NCBI GenBank assembly: GCA_038897115.1
Contig: JAWAXC010000004.1
Location: forward strand, 1 to 54,722
Reading direction: 5' to 3'
Origin: Sulfolobales archaeon
Lineage (GTDB): Archaea > Thermoproteota > Thermoprotei_A > Sulfolobales > AG1
Length of the DNA: 54,722 bases
Shown here: in pieces, positions 49,972 to 54,722 of the stretch
Position numbering within the stretch: the stretch's first letter is position 1
How the letters are laid out: every line of letters starts with the position of its first letter
Notes under the pieces: model-generated
What the model was told of the DNA's origin: nothing
The model's database searches: none
Seen by the model: only the letters and a program-made list of their open reading frames with translations
Position numbers and translations under genes: made by a program

Positions 49972-50466
49972 ATGGTTAACGTGGGGGAAAAGGCTCCTGA
50001 CTTCGAGCTACTAGACACAGATCTTAAGAAGAGAAGACTCTCAGAGTTCCTTGCAAAGGGTAGATATGTGGTTCTAGCATTCTTCCCCGGAGCATTTACA
50101 TCAGTATGCACAAAGGAGATGTGCACATTCAGAGATAGAATGGCCAGGCTAAATAACCTAGATGCCGAGGTAATAGGTATAAGCGTTGACAGCCCATTCG
50201 CACAGAAAGCCTTTAAAGAGGCTAACATGCTTAACTTCACATTGCTAAGTGACTTCAACAGAGAGGTTATAGAGAAATACAATGTAGTCCTACCAGACCT
50301 CCTAGGCCTCGGCCTAAAGAAGCTAGCAAAAAGAGCAGTATTTATAATAGACCCCAAAGGCATAGTTGTATATAAATGGGTCTCAGAAGACCCAAGAGTA
50401 GAGCCAGACTATGATGAAATAGAAAGAGTTCTGGAGAGACTAAAGAAAGGAGGATCAGTTAAATAA
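49972..50466 (+). CDS. bcp: Peroxiredoxin, Bcp/PrxQ type
   Basis: A 164-residue peroxiredoxin. The active site PGAFTSVCTKEMC holds the peroxidatic C46 and a resolving cysteine C51 five residues on, the alpha2 arrangement of Bcp/PrxQ. It reduces peroxides with thioredoxin-like electron donors. Further family blocks are VGEKAPDFELLD and GISVDSPFAQKAFKE. As in the OsmC gene, the 3' third uses mostly A/C-ending codons while the 5' part is mixed. Monocistronic. Confidence 0.93.
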   Translation: MVNVGEKAPDFELLDTDLKKRRLSEFLAKGRYVVLAFFPGAFTSVCTKEMCTFRDRMARLNNLDAEVIGISVDSPFAQKAFKEANMLNFTLLSDFNREVIEKYNVVLPDLLGLGLKKLAKRAVFIIDPKGIVVYKWVSEDPRVEPDYDEIERVLERLKKGGSVK

Positions 50467-50637
50467 AATGAATTCGATATATAGTTTTTTATCTTCTAGA
50501 CGTCAACAAAATTCTCTACTAGAGCATTCGATCTCTATTAGCTCTATTATAGCCGAGATCCCAGAGAGACACACAGCTAAATATAACACAATTATATGAT
50601 CTCTTATCCTCACTCTAGATACTGGGTTTACACCTAG

Positions 50638-50672
50638 GGAAGCCCCGCCTCCCAGGGCGGGGAGGAGGCCGG
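50638..50672 (+). repeat. IS605-type solitary hairpin, copy 4 (best copy)
   Basis: GGAAGCCCCGCC, loop, GGGCGGGGAGGAGG: CCCCGCC (50643-50649) pairs perfectly with GGCGGGG (50656-50662). This is the least degenerate copy of the hairpin family. The only tnpB in the window, 440 bases away, runs on the other strand, so the hairpin is not obviously its own right end. Confidence 0.65.
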
Positions 50673-50756
50673 ATCTAGTCCTTATTTTAAAAGAGGTTAG
50701 GCCTTCACATGTAATAGGTTTGGATAAAATACCTCTAGATCTACAGCTGTCTAGGA

Positions 50757-51101
50757 TTATAATAGATCTTTATAGTATATATAGGATCTCCAGATCCACC
50801 TAGCTATTGGAGAGATCCTCCTTAAAAGATCCTCAGAGTCATTTGACCATATTAATACCTCATAGAATCCCTCTTCATATCCTAGGTGAGAGATACATGA
50901 TAAAACGCTCTGGAGAGGCGTTTCAGAATCTGTGCTAAGTAGTATGGCACCTAGGGTAGATCTGCATCTATCCTCTAAAACCCATGAGCACCCTGTATAA
51001 GCTATAGCTAATAACGTGGTATGGATTCTGCAGATATAGGCCCTATCATATATAGAGTTGATTATATATCTTGTAGGTGCCCATACGAGGCGTTTCCCCT
51101 C
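50757..51101 (-). pseudogene. Displaced C-terminal part of the GNAT gene
   Basis: A 114-codon open frame with good coding composition but no start codon, beginning right downstream of the tnpB gene. Its translation (containing VWAPTRYIINSIYDRAYICR and GYEEGFYEVLIWSNDSEDLL) ends at TAA 50759-50757. Upstream of tnpB, on the same strand, lies a GNAT gene whose last ~10 residues look foreign. I interpret the two as one gene split by insertion of the tnpB element. Homologues would be needed to prove it. Confidence 0.5.
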
Positions 51102-51112
51102 TCACGGTATTT

Positions 51113-52408
51113 CTAATTACTTTTAATCATTTTTAGTTCCGTGAGTGGGGTTAGCCCTCGGTGTGGGATCACCAGCTTCACCCGCACCTCATGGGGCTCT
51201 GTCGAGCCCAACGCCATGGGGCTCCCATCTGGGGATAGATATCTCAAACCAATATTGATAGCACCAATTACGTCTCTATCCATGGTTAGTCCATTGCTCA
51301 GCCTTGCTAGCCTCATCTGTATCTTTATAACCCTCACCCTTCTACCCCCTCTCAACGCAACGCGAATCACAGAGGGGGTATAGTTTTTGATAGGCTTCCT
51401 ACTAAATGGTTCCCTCGATGATGAGTATGCCTCAGACTCCTCAACAACATATAATAGCTTGCTATTCAACACTTCTACTAATTTTGAGACACACCACTGA
51501 TGAATCCTATGCCTCAGACTCTTTTTATTAGCATTGCCAGCCATTCTATTCTTACCCCTACGAACATTCCCAACAACTACAGCTGCATCATATCTCCTAG
51601 CGATCTCCTCGATTATCCTGGCTGTCTTGTATATGATATCCTCTTTCCTCTCCCCCTCTCTGAGCCTTCTAAGGGCTTTCCTAGCAACCCTATCCCTAGT
51701 AGATCTGTCCTTAGCTATTCTTCCACGTCTCTCAGAATATGCTATAACAATCCTACCAATGCCAGTCTCAACCCTATAGATCTCATGTAGCTTTCTATTA
51801 ATGAAGATAGCTAGGGTAACATTGTTCTCATTTATATCCACTGCAACAGCATTGCCAGGTCTATATGATATCTCGAATTCTTTTACAAGGGTTAGATATA
51901 TGAGGATCTTCCCATCAATTAGCTTTAGCTTCAACTCGCTAGATAGTTTCCAACCGCTGTAGAGATATCTATGTAGTTGCTTATTATTCCTATAGGCTAT
52001 TCTGATCCATCCCCTATGTGTTCTAACCTCTATAGCTCCATCTCCTAATCTCCAATCCTGAGAATCAGAGTAGATCAGCGTTATACTCCTTATCTCAGGC
52101 TTATCCTTTCTAGCCTGTCCCTTCTTTCTCAGCTTTTTGAATGATTTCGTCCTTCTAGAAGCGTCTCTATAGCATCCCTTGATAACCCTCGTAGGAATCC
52201 ATGGATACTTCTCCCTAAACCTATTGTAGAAGATCCTATGCAGTGTCTCTTGAGAAGCACTATGTTTTAGAGCGTAGTCTAGCATTTCCTGGAGCATGGT
52301 TCTATAAGCTTCATTAATCTCTCTAAGTGCTTCCCTACCAAACCTATTAGTCCAACCCTCAAGAACAACAGTTCTCCTAAGCGTCTTTAAGAGCTTCTCC
52401 AACACCAA
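51113..52408 (-). mobile_element. tnpB: IS200/IS605-family tnpB without tnpA (divergent TnpB)
   Basis: A 431-residue TnpB/OrfB protein from TTG 52408, 431 residues being long for the family. RuvC Asp 1 is in NAVAVDINENN (D191). The place of the usual catalytic Glu, VVVEDL in most TnpBs, reads VVVGNVRRGK (G280). The last Asp motif TMDRDVIGAINIG is present (D377/D379). The usual zinc ribbon before it, with two C-x2-C, is absent: the segment SEAYSSSREPFSRKPI has no cysteines. The C-terminal GSPMALGSTEPHEVRVK is strongly conserved in crenarchaeal relatives as I remember them. No Y1 transposase gene lies nearby. The 3' end of the gene probably encodes the omega RNA scaffold. Confidence 0.88.
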
Positions 52409-52426
52409 CCAAGTAATCAGAAGTGT

Positions 52427-52969
52427 TTAAAAGTATTTAAATTTATCGCTAAACCTGCAACAGCCCCCAGGTGTTAGTGGTAGAAGTGGGTACCCCCTTT
52501 CCAGGATATCTATTATCTTCTCTAGATCCTCTTGATGAAGAGCATCTAACCTAGGGACCTCTGTAGGGCCTGTTGAGGGTAACGGTGGTATAGATGCGGA
52601 GAAAAGCTCTAGAATCCTCTTCATACCGAGGGAGGAGCATATTCTGTGAACCGGTATATTATTTCTAGATGTGAGAAGAGCAGCACCAGCAAGACCTATC
52701 TTCCTAGCCTCCTCTAAGAGCTTTTCAGTCATATATTTCCCCACACCCTTCCCCCTAACACCTTCTCTAACTCTAGCACCCATTAGCCATGCGATTTTAT
52801 CAACTGGATATAGGATTGAGATACCCTCGATCCTACCATCTACCTCAACCCCGTAGAGGATACCACGTGAGAGAGCACTCTCTAGAACCCCTTCTCTGAG
52901 GTAATCGTTACTATCGAGCCATGAATATATATAGGGGAGATCCTTCTCCTCTACTTTTCTAAATAGCAT
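52427..52969 (-). CDS. GNAT-family acetyltransferase, probably truncated by the tnpB element
   Basis: A 180-residue GNAT protein. Motif A is ARVREGVRGKGVGKYMTEKL and motif B is NNIPVHRICSSLGMKRIL; the domain is complete by about residue 130. The protein then runs into a second region (ALHQEDLEKIIDILERGYPL) and stops at RFSDKFKYF, encoded by AT-rich sequence (AAATTTAAATAC) typical of the left end of the tnpB element. Similar archaeal GNATs have a longer C-terminal domain. The missing part may be the frame at 50757-51101 beyond tnpB. Confidence 0.78.
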   Translation of the reverse strand: MLFRKVEEKDLPYIYSWLDSNDYLREGVLESALSRGILYGVEVDGRIEGISILYPVDKIAWLMGARVREGVRGKGVGKYMTEKLLEEARKIGLAGAALLTSRNNIPVHRICSSLGMKRILELFSASIPPLPSTGPTEVPRLDALHQEDLEKIIDILERGYPLLPLTPGGCCRFSDKFKYF

Positions 52970-53080
52970 GGATATCCGAATAATATGTTACTATAGCAGG
53001 TTATTTGGTATCAGCTGGGCTCCAAAGATGTTGAGGATCTGCTAAAGAGATAACAATAGATCTCGGTTATCTGATTATCG

Positions 53081-53641
53081 CTAAGGCGTTCTTTTCTTGG
53101 CAAAGAGCTTGATAGGGTTAACCCTATGGAAAACCCTTCCCGCCCCGTGGAGCAGGATGTTCGTCTTATCAAATATTATTCCCCACTCATCCACAAGCCC
53201 CTCGAGGATCCTTGTTAAGAGTACTTCAAAGATATATAGCTTCACCTCGCCAACATCGTACTTAGCATATACCCTTCCCTCGAGAATAGCTATAGATCCT
53301 TGGAGCCCCGGAGGTTTGATCTTGATGCTCGGAACTAGCTCAACCGAGAACTTCCTAACCTTATCAACAGATCTTCCAGAAACAGATCCTAGGTCATATA
53401 CCAGTTGTAGCTGAGCATCGCTAGGCACATTTATAGTGGCCTCACCATGATACTCCAGACACTCATAGGTATATGTAGTTCTATCAACAGCCACAGCCAC
53501 AGTTGGTGGCTCCTCACTAACAGGAGTATTCCAGCTAGCAGGCATCAGATTTACCCTCCCATCCCTACAGATCACACCTAGAACCACAGTTGGCCTTGGA
53601 TGTAGCGGTCTATAAAACTTACCTCTATACTCGATATACAT
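53081..53641 (-). CDS. Flavin reductase-like domain protein
   Basis: A 186-residue protein of the flavin reductase/FMN-binding split-barrel family: YRPLHPRPTVVLGVIC, NLMPASWNTPVSEEPPTVAV and TYTYECLEYHGEATINVPS are the FMN-binding blocks. Members use NAD(P)H to reduce FMN or act as small flavoproteins in redox chains. The partner protein is not evident from the neighbours (a GNAT gene and the oxidase). Monocistronic. Confidence 0.85.
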   Translation of the reverse strand: MYIEYRGKFYRPLHPRPTVVLGVICRDGRVNLMPASWNTPVSEEPPTVAVAVDRTTYTYECLEYHGEATINVPSDAQLQLVYDLGSVSGRSVDKVRKFSVELVPSIKIKPPGLQGSIAILEGRVYAKYDVGEVKLYIFEVLLTRILEGLVDEWGIIFDKTNILLHGAGRVFHRVNPIKLFAKKRTP

Positions 53642-53806
53642 AGCATATAACCTCCATAGCTACTCTTGAAACAAGTAGCATATAAGCTGAAGGGGTGTTA
53701 CAATTAAAAGCCCCCATTTAGGATGGTAGTAAGATACCTTGTCTTCCTAGAGAAAGCTTCTTCAAAAAAACTAAACCTATAGAAATAAATATATCGACAT
53801 TGCTAG

Positions 53807-54722
53807 CTATCTGATTAGAGCCGGAGATAAAGATAGCCTTAAGAGGTTTATAATAAATATCGCTAGCGAGGCAATGAATATGATCGTTATTATAGCTAGA
53901 GAACCTTTTTTGTTCAAAGGCCTATTAACACTATCATCTAGATCCTCTAGTAGTCCTTCTTCTATATTAAATGTGCTTCTTCCTAGAATAGTTAAGAGGA
54001 TATTTACGAAATATAGTACTCCGGATGTTATAAATATTATAGCTCCTATACCCAAAGCTATGGATGGGTAGATCCACTGCTGGAGCATTATATCGGGGGG
54101 TAGATAGGTTCTTCTTGGAGCTCCTTCCCATCCTAGGATAAGCATTGAGGAGCCCTGGATTGAGATGCCTATGAAGGATAGATAGATCTGGGCTATAGCT
54201 AGTTTAACGCTATATAATCTTTTATTGAATAGAGCTGGCACGATATAGTATGATAATGCCATAAAGGCTAGAGAGGTTCCTCCAGCTACTATGAAGTGGA
54301 AATGCCCTGGAACCCACATTGTGTTATGGAGATTCACATTTGTAGGCATCGAGGTCATGTTGATCGATGATACACCACCAACAGCGAATAGGATCATTGA
54401 GAATATGGCTCCCGCAAAACCCGGGTTTCTCCATGGAATAGCTCTGATCCACCCAAATAATGTTTCAACCCTTCTTGTAGATCTAATCATAGTCTCTAGA
54501 GCACTTAGTATTGAGAACGCCGACACCATAGATCCTGTTGCTAAGAAGTGCGATCCTATATTCCCACTAGCATTTTTGAATATAATGGAGTACATGGGAT
54601 CTACGAGTATATGATGCCCTATCCCAGGTGTTACGAAGATCATAAGCAGTATAAGCCCTAGCTTAGCTAGAGGGGAGCTTACAAATTTGAGAAGGGCTAG
54701 GCCAGAGCCCAGCGCTAGGAGG
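53807..54722 (-). CDS. Heme-copper oxidase subunit I, C-terminal part
   Basis: The frame is open to the right edge, so this is the C-terminal ~304 residues of subunit I of a terminal quinol or cytochrome oxidase. The CuB histidine pair is in TPGIGHHILVDP, and VPGHFHFIVAGGTSLAFMAL holds the two histidines that bind the high-spin and low-spin hemes. Several membrane helices follow, and the end is a basic linker and a last helix (LAIITIIFIASLAIFIINLL). It is a SoxB/DoxB-type archaeal oxidase, implying aerobic respiration. The start lies outside the window. Confidence 0.92.
   Translation of the reverse strand, partial: LLALGSGLALLKFVSSPLAKLGLILLMIFVTPGIGHHILVDPMYSIIFKNASGNIGSHFLATGSMVSAFSILSALETMIRSTRRVETLFGWIRAIPWRNPGFAGAIFSMILFAVGGVSSINMTSMPTNVNLHNTMWVPGHFHFIVAGGTSLAFMALSYYIVPALFNKRLYSVKLAIAQIYLSFIGISIQGSSMLILGWEGAPRRTYLPPDIMLQQWIYPSIALGIGAIIFITSGVLYFVNILLTILGRSTFNIEEGLLEDLDDSVNRPLNKKGSLAIITIIFIASLAIFIINLLRLSLSPALIR

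Noticed and set aside
53700-53740. Fifth IS605-type hairpin
   Set aside because: AAAAGCCCCC and TTAGGATGG resemble the family, but the stem is weak and the GGAGG tail is absent.
1-54722. CRISPR array
   Set aside because: I looked for regularly spaced direct repeats of 24-37 bases and saw none.

Overview
The window reads as the chromosome of a hyperthermophilic or thermophilic crenarchaeon (class Thermoprotei). Supporting signs are archaeal TATA boxes and GGTG/GGAGG ribosome-binding sites, heavy use of AGA/AGG and ATA codons, archaeal ribosomal proteins uS19, eS24 and eS31, deoxyhypusine synthase, aMBF1, archaeal RqcH, a DUF1512 protein, QueC (archaeosine pathway), a tRNA-Ser with a tiny canonical intron, and a C/D box guide RNA. 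A large malate synthase and a heme-copper oxidase subunit point to aerobic growth on organic carbon. I cannot assign a genus.

Layout. 1-5.8 kb: housekeeping and transport genes (MFS transporter, OsmC protein, ThiL, a two-SIS-domain glucosamine-phosphate enzyme, Nudix, TatA). 6.2-10.4 kb: an overlapping three-gene operon of unknown function. 10.5-23.6 kb: information processing and metabolism (RqcH, metallo-beta-lactamase fold hydrolase, malate synthase, deoxyhypusine synthase, methyltransferase, tRNA-Ser, aMBF1, uS19, QueC, GIY-YIG protein). 23.7-26.3 kb: an ABC-2 exporter. 26.3-28.8 kb: an AT-rich accessory island with a candidate structured RNA, a HEPN-domain operon and a C/D box sRNA. 29-30.6 kb: a lone CbiE-like enzyme and a KaiC-like ATPase.

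30.7-46.6 kb is the most striking part. It is a locus that looks built to import and dismantle bacterial peptidoglycan fragments. It has two Dpp/Opp-family uptake operons, neither with an ATPase gene. It also has a GH84-type beta-N-acetylglucosaminidase overlapping a NamZ (DUF1343, GH171) exo-N-acetylmuramidase, a BadF-type amino-sugar kinase next to a UPF0309 SIS protein, an AnmK anhydro-MurNAc kinase, and a class C beta-lactamase-fold hydrolase similar in kind to the muropeptide amidase AmiE. In Bacillus the corresponding NagZ-AmiE-NamZ enzymes act in sequence on muropeptides. Here a complete analogous set sits in an archaeon, which itself has no peptidoglycan. The enzymes lack signal peptides, so uptake of soluble fragments followed by cytoplasmic breakdown is the simplest reading. 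A shared TTACGTAA palindrome lies upstream of both substrate-binding-protein genes and may be the operator.

46.7-54.7 kb: methionine aminopeptidase, a candidate structured RNA, DUF1512, eS24-eS31, peroxiredoxin, a TnpB element that appears to have split a GNAT gene, a flavin reductase-like protein and the end of a terminal oxidase subunit I.

RNA and repeat features cut across the window. Four GC-rich candidate RNAs (A near 6.15 kb, B near 13.8 kb, D near 26.4 kb, C near 47.9 kb) each have an upstream TATA-like box on the plus strand; A and B share a stem with compensatory changes. At least four solitary IS605-type hairpins are scattered between genes.
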